Shown here piece by piece: positions 52,648-61,867 of a DNA stretch of 64,000 nucleotides. The stretch spans positions 124,001 to 188,000 of the forward strand of contig NZ_JAAUVN010000002.1 of assembly GCF_012030425.1 (NCBI RefSeq), in the 5' to 3' direction. This stretch comes from Sphingobacterium sp. B16(2022). GTDB lineage: Bacteria > Bacteroidota > Bacteroidia > Sphingobacteriales > Sphingobacteriaceae. Below the pieces are notes generated by a model, which was not told where the DNA came from, did not search any database, and saw only the letters and a list, made by a program, of their open reading frames with translations. The translations under genes were made by a program, and so were the position numbers. Every line of letters begins with the position of its first letter. The first letter of the stretch is position 1.

Positions 52648-53439
52648 ATGAACAAGATGATAAAATATGGATATCTGACTGCTACAGCTTCGCTTTTGAT
52701 GCTGGCCTGCAATGCCGGAAATACGAAACATGATCAGGGGCAGCATACCGTTCTTGATAGTTCAGTACAAGAAGGGTTTGTCGCAATGCTTGATTCTAAT
52801 ACATTGAAAGGATGGGAGGGAGACAGTAGCTATTGGCGTATGGAGAGTGGTATATTGATTGGTGAAATTAAAGCTGATGCAGAACCTTTAAAGAATAATA
52901 CTTTTTTAATCTGGAAAGGTGGTGAACCGGGGGATTTTGTACTAAAATCCCAATTCCGAATTTCTGCTGATGGCAATAGTGGTATCAATTATCGTAGTGA
53001 ACGTTTTACGGAATTACCCTATGCACTGAAGGGGTATCAGGCTGATATTGATGGCCAACATCATTATACAGGTCAGAATTATGAGGAACGTAATCGTACT
53101 ACGCTAGCTTATCGTGGACAGCAAACAGAGATACCGAATCCAACTGCAGGTGAATCTGGCGCTTCGAAAGGAAATGCCTGGAGTACCCTGATCGTGCGAG
53201 ATACTTTGGCGACTGCTAAAGAATTGGCGGATGCGGTTAAAGTGGGCGATTGGAATGAAATTGAAATTGTTGCAAAGGGCAATAAGTTATCCCATTATAT
53301 CAATGGAAAATTGATTTCTGAAGTTGTTGATAATGATGAGTTGCATCGGAAGCAAAAAGGGTTGATCGGTGTACAGGTTCATGTGGGACCACCGATGAAA
53401 ATCGAATATAAAGATATGAAAATTAAAATGTTGGACTAA
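52648..53439 (+). CDS. DUF1080 / 3-keto-disaccharide hydrolase-family lipoprotein
   Basis: This 263-residue lipoprotein (lipobox LMLAC, lipid at C21) belongs to the DUF1080 family (3-keto-disaccharide hydrolase, PF06439). It has the concanavalin-like pattern LDSNTLKGWEGDSSYWRMESGILIG, FRISADGNSGINYRSERF and WNEIEIVAKGNKLSHYINGKLI. Family members cleave 3-keto-glycosides. It is the last gene of the SusCD operon, with the terminator at 53593 further downstream. Confidence 0.9.
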   Translation: MNKMIKYGYLTATASLLMLACNAGNTKHDQGQHTVLDSSVQEGFVAMLDSNTLKGWEGDSSYWRMESGILIGEIKADAEPLKNNTFLIWKGGEPGDFVLKSQFRISADGNSGINYRSERFTELPYALKGYQADIDGQHHYTGQNYEERNRTTLAYRGQQTEIPNPTAGESGASKGNAWSTLIVRDTLATAKELADAVKVGDWNEIEIVAKGNKLSHYINGKLISEVVDNDELHRKQKGLIGVQVHVGPPMKIEYKDMKIKMLD

Positions 53440-53990
53440 ATTATCATAATCATTTTAAATAATTTTTTTAAAAAATGATTATATGGTCATTATGATCTGT
53501 GTTATATGCCGCATATTTAAATAGATTTTATGCATAACAATCTTTTGGTTAATTTACCTTAATTGCCAATGGATTTGAAATTAGGTTTAAGAACAAAAAG
53601 CGCAACTTCACGTTGTGCTTTTTGTTTATTTGTGTTTCTCATTTTTTAGGTTCCTCTCATAGGCCATTGAAATAGGACTAGCTCTCTTTATCTCTTAATA
53701 CGAAGTGTTTTTGTCGAATTTTAGTTCAGTTATAAAAAGTTGGAAAGACCTTATAAATTTTACTAGTTTTGTTTCGTAAATTCTGAATCTCGTTTACTTT
53801 CTCCATTCAAATGAAGAGATCATACCCGGAAAGTATTTCATTAGTTTAGTAGATGTTCTATTTGAATGAATTCGGATAATGAAGTTCTCTTGTAATGGGG
53901 GAGTATTTCATATCTATTTTAATAAAGCAGGAAAGTACCTAAATAGAAAATTGTACTAGATTTAATATCCAAATTAACCATCAAAAATTA
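53440..53990. other. 551-bp non-coding region before the orphan kinase
   Basis: Apart from the terminator at 53593-53625 I see no gene. No clear promoter consensus stands out in front of the kinase. Confidence 0.5.
53593..53625 (+). terminator. Terminator of the SusCD operon
   Basis: ACAAAAAGCGCAAC and GTTGTGCTTTTTGT (53593-53606 and 53612-53625) form a 14-bp stem with one G-T pair and a 5-nt loop. Confidence 0.85.
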
Positions 53991-55277
53991 ATGGCCAATA
54001 CGTTATCTGTATATGTAAAGAATATCCTATATCGGCTTAGTAATGTAGGGGTTGACCCTGAAATGTCTTATGTTGAATCTCAGTATACTAAGCTGATCAA
54101 TATCTTAAATTGGATAGGAATGTGCTGTATGCTTAGTTATGCTATTGTTAATTTCGGTAATGAACGTTATTTTCTTTCTTTTCTAAATTTATTGAATGTT
54201 TGCGATGCGACAACAGTGCTTATATTAAATAAGTATCGAAAGTATCTGAGTGCACGACTAGTAATGGTGATCTCAAGATTAATTATCTATACTGTGGCTG
54301 GATTGTATTTTCATAACGGTGGCGAATACTTTCTGGTGGCATTGCTGATCACGACCAGCTTGATGATTGATAACAAATGGATCAGGTTTTCTTTATGTTT
54401 TTTAATTTTTATAGCATGTGGGGCCGTGATTTTATTTCCTCAACCACCTTTACTGGGATCTCCCGTTCCTCCAGAACAGGCTTATGCTAATATGATTGTA
54501 GGGATTCTATTGATAGTCGGTGTGGTGAGTTTCTTTAAAAGTATCCAGGGTACCTATCAGCAAGAAATTGAAAAACAGCGTCAAGCCTTATTTTCTTTAA
54601 ATAAGGATAAAGAAAAGATGTTTTCAATTTTGGCACATGATATTCGCAGTCCTATGGTAACACTTGAAAATTTACTGCAGATGTTTCATGAGGATTTGCT
54701 GACGCATAATGAAAGAATCGAAACTATCGGTCTTTTGAAAGATCAAGTCTCCCAATTGGGCTCGGTTATGGACAATTTATTACGATGGAGTGTGCGGGGG
54801 ATGCAGGGAATTCAAACTATAAAAGTTACTTTTTTACTTCGGCCTTTAGTGCTGGAATTATTCCATTTTTTTGATTTCCTTGTACGACAAAAACAACTTA
54901 CGGTTGATATAAATATTCCTGAGTCCATGAGTCTTTTTGCTGATTATGATCAGACGGCTGTTATCTTAAGAAACTTATTGAGCAATGCGATCAAATTTAG
55001 TGAGGTTTGCGGACGTGTAAAGGTTTTTGCCGATGTTAAAGGCAACATGATTGATATTTTTATTAAAGATGAGGGAATGGGAATGGATGACCGCCGAATA
55101 AATATGTTGTTTACCTCCTCTCAGTTATCTACAAAAGGGACGATAGGAGAAAGGGGGTTTGGTCTTGGGTTAATTCTTTGTGCTGAATTTATCCGATTGA
55201 ATGAAGGAACTATTCGGGTAGAAAGTAAGTTAAATAAAGGTTCAGTATTTGCCGTTTCATTACCTAAAAATAGTTAG
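53991..55277 (+). CDS. Orphan membrane sensor histidine kinase
   Basis: This 428-residue kinase has an N-terminal membrane region of about six helices (roughly 41-183) with short loops. A short linker, a HisKA domain with phospho-acceptor H216 in LAHDIRSPM, and a HATPase domain follow. The latter has the N box LRNLLSNAIKFS, G1 DEGMGMD and G2 GERGFGLGL. No response regulator is adjacent on either side, so its partner is elsewhere. The sensor part is membrane-embedded, with no periplasmic domain of size, which suggests sensing of a membrane or redox-type cue. Confidence 0.9.
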   Translation: MANTLSVYVKNILYRLSNVGVDPEMSYVESQYTKLINILNWIGMCCMLSYAIVNFGNERYFLSFLNLLNVCDATTVLILNKYRKYLSARLVMVISRLIIYTVAGLYFHNGGEYFLVALLITTSLMIDNKWIRFSLCFLIFIACGAVILFPQPPLLGSPVPPEQAYANMIVGILLIVGVVSFFKSIQGTYQQEIEKQRQALFSLNKDKEKMFSILAHDIRSPMVTLENLLQMFHEDLLTHNERIETIGLLKDQVSQLGSVMDNLLRWSVRGMQGIQTIKVTFLLRPLVLELFHFFDFLVRQKQLTVDINIPESMSLFADYDQTAVILRNLLSNAIKFSEVCGRVKVFADVKGNMIDIFIKDEGMGMDDRRINMLFTSSQLSTKGTIGERGFGLGLILCAEFIRLNEGTIRVESKLNKGSVFAVSLPKNS

Positions 55278-55665
55278 TAGTCCTTTTTTAATGGGGTATC
55301 AATATATTAAATAGAGACTTATTGACATATAAAACCACTTCAAGCGATAATTTCATTTTCCATTTTTTGAATAACTGGGGTTTATTAACTTGCATTTATT
55401 CTCTCTTGTGAGAATAAATGTATAAATTTATTATTTAAGGAATCTAGTTATATGAAAATCTTCAATATGGAAAAAAGGTTTTTAAGGTTAATTGAGTATT
55501 TATTCGTTTGAGATATGAAAATAAAATTTTTAGTATTTGAACTTTTTTTTAAAAAGTTTTTTTTAAATCATTAAACAAAATAACTAAATCTAATGTAAAT
55601 AGTCAGTGTAGATCTACAAGTAATGATCTTCCAATTTATATTTAACATTTAAAAACACACGAATT
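55278..55665. other. 388-bp AT-rich non-coding region with one hairpin
   Basis: A perfect 11-bp stem CATTTATTCTC/GAGAATAAATG with a 6-nt loop occupies 55393-55420. The rest is AT-rich and without recognisable features. Confidence 0.5.
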
Positions 55666-56265
55666 ATGGAGAAAAGTATTGTTCAAAAGGTTTTAAAATT
55701 CTGGTATTTACCTTTAATTGCTGGCATATTGTATATTATAGTGGGTGTCTATGCAGCGGCTGCACCTTTTAGCTCTTTTCTGGCTTTGAGTATATTTTTA
55801 AGTGTCGGGATTTTGATCAGTGGCGTATTTGAATTGTTTTATGCATTATCGAACCGTAAGAACAGTGATAATTGGGGTTGGCATTTGGTTGGTGGTATGC
55901 TGAATTTGTTTATTGGTGTATTGCTTATTGCCAATACGGGATTGACAGCATTGATGTTATCGGTATTTATTGGAGTTTGGTTATTATTTAGATCTATTGC
56001 TACGATAGCTAATGCATTTGAGATCAAACGTGCTGGAATTGGTAATTGGGGCTGGATCTTGTTTACCGGTATCTTGGGAGTTTTGTTTTCATTCTTGTTG
56101 CTTTGGAACCCCTTAATAGCAGGTATTACCATTGGTATCTGGATGGGGATAGGATTAATAACGGTAGGGGTCATGCATGTAGTATTAAGCCTTATTGGTC
56201 GAAGATTAAAGAAAATCAATGAAAATCTGGATAATAGAGACAATCGCTATAGCGAAATAAATTAG
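55666..56265 (+). CDS. HdeD-family (DUF308) membrane protein
   Basis: This 199-residue inner-membrane protein has about six helices arranged in repeated pairs of the DUF308 pattern (LIAGILYIIVGVYAAAAP, HLVGGMLNLFIGVLLI, LFTGILGVLFSFLLLW). HdeD is linked to acid resistance in E. coli at high cell density; the role here is unknown. It is a single-gene unit ending at a bidirectional terminator. Confidence 0.9.
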   Translation: MEKSIVQKVLKFWYLPLIAGILYIIVGVYAAAAPFSSFLALSIFLSVGILISGVFELFYALSNRKNSDNWGWHLVGGMLNLFIGVLLIANTGLTALMLSVFIGVWLLFRSIATIANAFEIKRAGIGNWGWILFTGILGVLFSFLLLWNPLIAGITIGIWMGIGLITVGVMHVVLSLIGRRLKKINENLDNRDNRYSEIN

Positions 56266-56275
56266 ATTTTGGAAT

Positions 56276-56303
56276 AAAAAGCGCAACACCCTTTGCGCTT
56301 TTT
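56276..56303. terminator. Bidirectional terminator
   Basis: AAAAAGCGCAA and TTGCGCTTTTT (56276-56286 and 56293-56303) form an 11-bp stem. It ends the HdeD transcript and faces the end of the minus-strand biosynthetic cluster. Confidence 0.88.
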
Positions 56304-56376
56304 AATTAAGTCAATTGTCGATAAATTCTACTTAGTATAACAGATACATGATAAGTGTTGTATATGTTCTTGATTT

Positions 56377-56946
56377 TTACTGTAAAATAGAGTCCTGCTC
56401 ATTTGAACTCACTTTTATGTCCGGTTCGGGCTTATAAAAATGTTTTTTTAGTTTCCAAATAGGTAAATAAGTGAACAGAACGGATAATATACCCGCAAGG
56501 ACACCATCTAGAATTGCCATTGCTAGCGGATCTAATTTGTAATATTTTGATAAGCTGAACTGTGCAAAGAGTAAGAAACTTAAAATCAAGAGACCCGTTA
56601 CTACGGCGTGTAGAATACCTAACCTAGCCATAAACTTATTTTTATTCAATTCGTCAGCAATACGGTATTCAATGGCACCTTGATCTGCGGCCACTGCTAC
56701 TCTTTTGATGATATCGACTGTTAGAATCAGCGGTAGAAATATGGCCATAGGCAACGTTAGACGTGCAAGACTTTGCGGTCCTTCAAAAAAATGTGTAAAT
56801 CCAATTTCCTGAAAACTAGCATAAGCCACGAGGGTATTGAACAGGATGTTGGGAACAACATAATAGATCATACGTTTTCTTAAAAAGCGGCTAAGCGTTG
56901 TTTTCGCTATTTTTTTAGGACGAGGGGTGGGAAATTTAAATTTCAT
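56377..56946 (-). CDS. Membrane protein of unknown function at the end of the lipid cluster
   Basis: I do not recognise this 189-residue protein. It has about four membrane helices (VVPNILFNTLVAYASF, LTLPMAIFLPLILTVDII, LHAVVTGLLILSFLLF, AILDGVLAGILSVLFTYLPIW), a basic N-terminus and a hydrophilic tail. It overlaps the upstream acyltransferase gene by 4 bp, so it belongs to the same operon. It could help place or export the product of the cluster, but nothing in it proves this. Confidence 0.7.
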   Translation of the reverse strand: MKFKFPTPRPKKIAKTTLSRFLRKRMIYYVVPNILFNTLVAYASFQEIGFTHFFEGPQSLARLTLPMAIFLPLILTVDIIKRVAVAADQGAIEYRIADELNKNKFMARLGILHAVVTGLLILSFLLFAQFSLSKYYKLDPLAMAILDGVLAGILSVLFTYLPIWKLKKHFYKPEPDIKVSSNEQDSILQ

Positions 56947-58190
56947 AAAGGCTCGTTTAATAATTGCGTCGCTTGATCTTTAATTGCAATAGCTTGATCT
57001 TTAGTTAGAAAATCGGCATTAGACATCAATATGAAATCCATTTGGTTCTTAAAAGTGCTTATAACCAGTGTGTTCGGGTTGAGCCAAGGAAACGCAACTG
57101 TAGGACTATATAGTGTTTCAAGTTCAAAATTTTTGAAGTTATCTGGTATATTGAGTTTACCCATATTGGACAGGGTTATATCATGACCACCTGGAGCTGA
57201 TCGCAGTATGGCTATCATTTTCTGGACAATGGGGTGCATTTGTTCGCCTACCCAAAGAAGTTCTCTTACGTTCATTTTGTTTATTTTATGCAGGAGGTCT
57301 TGTTTGATTCTTTTTGCATTTTCTAATAGACTTCCTGATTTCAACGTGAGTTCGACTGTAGGTGCAAATGCAAATACATGGTCTTCTTTGATTTCTGGTA
57401 TAAAGTGACGGATATCAACAGGGCTAATTACTTTGCCCTTGGCACTCTTCCCTTGTATTTGTTGAAATGCCTGCATAAAGACGGCGCAAATAAAAGTATG
57501 TACCGAGATACCATTCGTTTTACATTTTTTAATGATTTGATTGGTAGTTTGCAGATCTAATTTCCAGTGTAGGGCATAATTGGCGTCCGAAGCTTTTTTT
57601 TTGCTGCATCGTTTTATTAGAAAAAATAATCGCGCTAACCCTAAATAGAATTCTGATTTGAACTTTTTGTTTTTACTGCTGTATTCCACAGGCAGGAATT
57701 CATGGATAGACTGGTAGGGCTTGTACGTTTCTAATGATAACGATGGGTCATCCAGTAAACAAAGAAACTCGCGCATTAAGTTGGCGATTGTTGTGCCATC
57801 ACAGATGCAGTGGGGCATGACCCAAAGAATCTCGGATACGCAGTCGCTTTTGAGCCAAACTAGTTGTGCTAATGGTTTGTTTTTTTCTACAAATAAACGA
57901 TACCATTCTTTTTCCGATTCGGTAAGCCAATCCTGATCCGTTTTTCGTTCAATGATACGAAGTGGGATGGAGTCAATATTTTTCTGTTCAACAAAGAGTG
58001 GTTGCTTCTCGTTGCTATTATCTATTGTTGCTCTTAGTAATGCATGCTTTTTTTGTATTTTAACTAAGGCGGTATGTATCTGTGCTTCTGATAATTCTCC
58101 TTTGATTTTTGCTGTAAAAACAGCATTTAAAGGTGTAGTAGAGTCCACATACATGATCCTCTCTACCATCAATAATTTTCTCTTTATCAT
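56943..58190 (-). CDS. Condensation-domain-like acyltransferase (PapA/WES-like), first copy
   Basis: This 415-residue protein has the HxxxDG motif of condensation/acyltransferase enzymes as PHCICDG (H127, D131, G132), plus the second-domain pattern SPVDIRHFIPE and SNMGKLNIPDNF. Such stand-alone proteins (PapA5, wax ester or alcohol acetyltransferases) transfer an acyl group from CoA or ACP to an alcohol. It overlaps the next acyltransferase gene by 4 bp. Together they probably esterify a glycolipid or polyketide made by the cluster. Confidence 0.85.
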   Translation of the reverse strand: MIKRKLLMVERIMYVDSTTPLNAVFTAKIKGELSEAQIHTALVKIQKKHALLRATIDNSNEKQPLFVEQKNIDSIPLRIIERKTDQDWLTESEKEWYRLFVEKNKPLAQLVWLKSDCVSEILWVMPHCICDGTTIANLMREFLCLLDDPSLSLETYKPYQSIHEFLPVEYSSKNKKFKSEFYLGLARLFFLIKRCSKKKASDANYALHWKLDLQTTNQIIKKCKTNGISVHTFICAVFMQAFQQIQGKSAKGKVISPVDIRHFIPEIKEDHVFAFAPTVELTLKSGSLLENAKRIKQDLLHKINKMNVRELLWVGEQMHPIVQKMIAILRSAPGGHDITLSNMGKLNIPDNFKNFELETLYSPTVAFPWLNPNTLVISTFKNQMDFILMSNADFLTKDQAIAIKDQATQLLNEPL

Positions 58191-59458
58191 GCTGTTATCA
58201 AAGAATCTAGTTGTAGTTGGATCGTTTGGTTTATTTCATCTCGCATAGCTAATGCTTCTGCATGTGGTAAATATCCTTCGCTTGCAACAAAGGAAAAATC
58301 CATTTCGTCTCTAAAGGTGGATGTTACAAGTGTAGTCGTATTTCCCAATGGACCGATGACAGTTGGACTGAAAATAGTGTCCAATGTAAAGGATTTATAC
58401 TCATGTGGAATTTGAATGCGACCTAAATTTGAAAACATACAATCATTCGATGATTTTCCATTTTTTAATAACTTGGTGAAATTATCTAAAGCATCATGTG
58501 CTGATTCCATAACCATCATGGTGATGTAGGGATTGAGCTTAGTGGTTTTGCGGTCTACGCTTTCTTGCATGAAATGTAGATTGTCTTCGAAACTTATCTT
58601 TTTATTCGAGGATAATACTATCATGAGTCCAAATGCAAAAAGATGATCGTCCTTTATCTGTGGGGCAAATCTTCTAATATCCACAGGACAGGAGACTTTG
58701 TTGAAAGCTGCCTTTCCTCTTACTTTTGAAAATGCTTGAAGTAAGATCGCACATAGGAATGTGTTGACTGTGAAACCTTTTGATTTGCAATGGGTGATGA
58801 TTTGTCTGCTTAATTCTTTGTCAAATTTCCAGTGAATCAGGTAGTCTTCTTTACGTTCGACTGTTCTTTTGCCAATAGGAATAAATTTAATAGCAGTAGC
58901 GGCCAAACGGCCGATGAACTTGGCTTTGAACTTTTGTTTACGACTAGCAAGTAAGTTTTGAGGAACGACGTCCTGAATACCAAATATGGGCTTCTCTATA
59001 CCAATATCCACAGTAGGGTTGTCCAGTACGACTAGAAATTCGCGCAACAAGGACATAGCAGAACCACCATCACATATACAGTGGTGAAAAACCAACAGCA
59101 TATCGGAAACTTCTTGTCCTTTTATCCAGATGAATCTTATCAGGGGCAGTTTATGACCATCAAATGATGTATTCCATTCTTTTTTTGATTCATGTAACCA
59201 ATCATCATCTGTTTTTCTGGTTATTACGCGTATTGGTATTGGAATATCCTTTTGGGGTACTTCAAACCAAGGTATTTGTTTTTGATCATGACTAATAAGT
59301 GCTTTTAGCCAAGGATGTTTTTCTTGAATTCTAAATAAAGCATGTTGAATGGCTGCTTCGTCAAACGATCCTTTTAGTCTAAATGGAATAACCGCATTGA
59401 AGGGTTCTGTTCCATCACCCAAAAGCATACGTTCTCCAAATAACAATTTTCTTTTCAT
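58187..59458 (-). CDS. Condensation-domain-like acyltransferase (PapA/WES-like), second copy
   Basis: This 423-residue paralogue of the preceding protein carries the HxxxDG motif as HHCICDG (H126, D130, G131), the stretch CPVDIRRFAPQIKDD and the C-terminal SNLGRIQIPHEYKSFTLDTIF segment. Its two-copy arrangement resembles mycobacterial PapA pairs that add two acyl groups to a scaffold. A relic of a related gene is at 38386. It lies 3 nt downstream of the glycosyltransferase gene. Confidence 0.87.
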   Translation of the reverse strand: MKRKLLFGERMLLGDGTEPFNAVIPFRLKGSFDEAAIQHALFRIQEKHPWLKALISHDQKQIPWFEVPQKDIPIPIRVITRKTDDDWLHESKKEWNTSFDGHKLPLIRFIWIKGQEVSDMLLVFHHCICDGGSAMSLLREFLVVLDNPTVDIGIEKPIFGIQDVVPQNLLASRKQKFKAKFIGRLAATAIKFIPIGKRTVERKEDYLIHWKFDKELSRQIITHCKSKGFTVNTFLCAILLQAFSKVRGKAAFNKVSCPVDIRRFAPQIKDDHLFAFGLMIVLSSNKKISFEDNLHFMQESVDRKTTKLNPYITMMVMESAHDALDNFTKLLKNGKSSNDCMFSNLGRIQIPHEYKSFTLDTIFSPTVIGPLGNTTTLVTSTFRDEMDFSFVASEGYLPHAEALAMRDEINQTIQLQLDSLITA

Positions 59459-59461
59459 ACC

Positions 59462-61867
59462 TTATACTGTCGCTAATGTTGCTTGTTCTTTTTCTGCAAA
59501 ATTTTCTAACAATGCTACCGCTTTGTCATTCCCGCCAGCAGCGGTAAAGGTGTTTAACACTTCTTTAGCAGCATCTCTGTATTTAGGATTTTCCAATAAT
59601 TCAAAAACGGTTTCACGTAGTGCTTCTACTCGTAATCGTTTGTATCGGATACTGATACCACAACCTGCTTGTTCAATTAATTTTGCGATATGAAAATGAT
59701 CATAGGCAATCGGAGTAATTAACATCGGCAATCCATTGCGGAAAGTATCATTAACCGTATTGAAACCACCATGACAGATAACCATATCCATGTGTGGCAT
59801 TAATGCTGATTGGGGTACAAAACTGCTTACGATAAAATTGGAAGGCCATTCGTCAAAAATTTCGGGTGGAGTAGCTGCTACAATAGTGACTGGTTGATCG
59901 GCAAAGGCTGCAATGATTTTTTCAAAGAAGGCTTTTCGAATATCGACCAACAGGGTACCTAATGATACAAATATTTTTGGTGTGGTAGATGCATTTAACT
60001 TTTCCCAATCAAAAGGTGCATCGTTGGGACGTCCTTTTACTGGACCGACAAATTTCATGTGCGGTGGAACGGTATCAAAACCGGCAAAAGCCTGTGAGGT
60101 AAATACCATATTTAATTTATGCGAATGAATAAAAATTCCTTCATCATAAATGCCCACTTCTTTTTGGAGTCCTTTGATCAGATTTTGCTGCCATTCGAAT
60201 ATTTTGGGTGCGCTCTTTTCGGTATCACCCATTACATCCGGAGGGACAGGAGTAGTCGTAACGCAAGGAATATTGTGTTTGTGCGCAAAAAGTGCTCCTC
60301 CAAAAGTAATACAGTCATTGATGATGACATCAGGTTGCCAGTTTTGCGTTAGACGCGTTAATCCTGGCATCATCATTTTGGCAAATGGAACATATGTTTC
60401 CTCTAATGCTAGTTTCATGACTTCAGGACCTGAACAGGCTGGGCCGTCATCCTGTCTTTTTAGAATACGTTTAATTTCATTCTGATGCGGAATAAGTTCT
60501 TCTTCAGGATAATAATAAGATCCTCCTTCTGGAATATGTTTGCTGTCCAATGGGGTAATACCAAACCATTTGACTTCGTGGCCACGGGCAATAAGACTTG
60601 CTCCTACGCTCAATGTCGGGCTGATATGTCCAAAAAACGGAGGGATAACAAATAAAAATTTAGATTTTATCATGGATTTAGCTGTTATGGTCGTGATTGT
60701 TTGTTCTAATAAGTCTGCAGCTGTGGAAGTGCCACCAGCATCAATAAATGATTGACCAACGGATTGAGCAGCTTTGCGATAACTTGGATCATCCAAGATG
60801 GTGTAAACGGCATCTTTTAAGTGATGCGATTTAAATCTGTTAAAATTTAAACGTTCACCAGCACCTGTACGTACGACACGACCAGCTACATGCGATTGGT
60901 CGTATGCAATCGGGATAACAACTAGTGGTAAGCCATGAATTAATGTTTCGGAAACTGTATTGTGACCACCATGACAAACAACAGCATCTAAATGTGGTAA
61001 GAGCTCCAATTGCGGTACTTGCTCATAGACGATGAAATTATCTGGCCATTGGTCAAAAAGCTTAGGATCTGATACGACTACTGCCATAATTTGTTCGTCT
61101 TGGAATGCATCAATTATTTTTTGAAAAAATGCTTTTTTATGGTCATGATCGAAAGTTGTACCAATACTGACCAAGATCTTTCTATTGGTATCTTTATGAA
61201 ATGTATCCCAATCAAATTGACTTGATGTTCGGCGCGTTGTCAAAACAGGACCCGTAAATTGATAATTTGAAGTTAGTTCCATTTCACCAAAGAAATCTTT
61301 GGATGTCAAAACAAGCGTCATTAAATCAGAACAGGCCAATGAATGCGCGTCAAGAATTCCTAATTCTTGCTGTAATGCCACGATTTGATTGACTTCCCAT
61401 TCGTGAACTTTTGGCAGTTCATTCATGATTTTAATAGCTGCTGGAGCTGTAACAGTGGTACAATATGGGATTCCAAGTGTTTTTGCCGCAATTGGACCTG
61501 CAAATAATTGCTGGTCTGAAATGATCAAATCTGGTTGGAATGCTTTTAATAAGGTAATGATACCGTTATAGCAGTGTCTATTTAGGGGGATGAGAACGTC
61601 TTCGTATAAAAACTTGATACTATCGATACCATAAACGACCTTTCGGGAAATGATGTCCAGGTATTGTTCACTTGCCTGTTTTTCATCATCCGTTTGATCA
61701 TATTGAATGAGTAGTAGTTGTCCGCCTTCTGGAAGCTTGGAAATCAGGTTTTTATCGAGGCTGATCCATGCAACTTCATGCCCTCTATGCAGTAATTCGG
61801 CACCGATACTTAAGGTTGGATTGACATGGCCTGTTAAAGGTGGAACAACGAATACATATTTAGCCAT
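59462..61867 (-). CDS. Tandem double glycosyltransferase (UGT/MGT family, GT1)
   Basis: This 801-residue protein consists of two complete GT1-type glycosyltransferases joined head to tail. The first begins KYVFVVPPLTGHVNP and the second begins at about residue 399 with MIKSKFLFVIPPFFGHISP. Each half has its own C-terminal acceptor/donor pattern (AVVCHGGHNTVSETLIHGLP and MVICHGGFNTVNDTFRNGLP). GT1 enzymes of this type use UDP-sugars and glycosylate polyketides or lipids. A single protein with two active sites could add two sugars; a missing stop between formerly separate genes is the simplest origin. Confidence 0.9.
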   Translation of the reverse strand: MAKYVFVVPPLTGHVNPTLSIGAELLHRGHEVAWISLDKNLISKLPEGGQLLLIQYDQTDDEKQASEQYLDIISRKVVYGIDSIKFLYEDVLIPLNRHCYNGIITLLKAFQPDLIISDQQLFAGPIAAKTLGIPYCTTVTAPAAIKIMNELPKVHEWEVNQIVALQQELGILDAHSLACSDLMTLVLTSKDFFGEMELTSNYQFTGPVLTTRRTSSQFDWDTFHKDTNRKILVSIGTTFDHDHKKAFFQKIIDAFQDEQIMAVVVSDPKLFDQWPDNFIVYEQVPQLELLPHLDAVVCHGGHNTVSETLIHGLPLVVIPIAYDQSHVAGRVVRTGAGERLNFNRFKSHHLKDAVYTILDDPSYRKAAQSVGQSFIDAGGTSTAADLLEQTITTITAKSMIKSKFLFVIPPFFGHISPTLSVGASLIARGHEVKWFGITPLDSKHIPEGGSYYYPEEELIPHQNEIKRILKRQDDGPACSGPEVMKLALEETYVPFAKMMMPGLTRLTQNWQPDVIINDCITFGGALFAHKHNIPCVTTTPVPPDVMGDTEKSAPKIFEWQQNLIKGLQKEVGIYDEGIFIHSHKLNMVFTSQAFAGFDTVPPHMKFVGPVKGRPNDAPFDWEKLNASTTPKIFVSLGTLLVDIRKAFFEKIIAAFADQPVTIVAATPPEIFDEWPSNFIVSSFVPQSALMPHMDMVICHGGFNTVNDTFRNGLPMLITPIAYDHFHIAKLIEQAGCGISIRYKRLRVEALRETVFELLENPKYRDAAKEVLNTFTAAGGNDKAVALLENFAEKEQATLATV

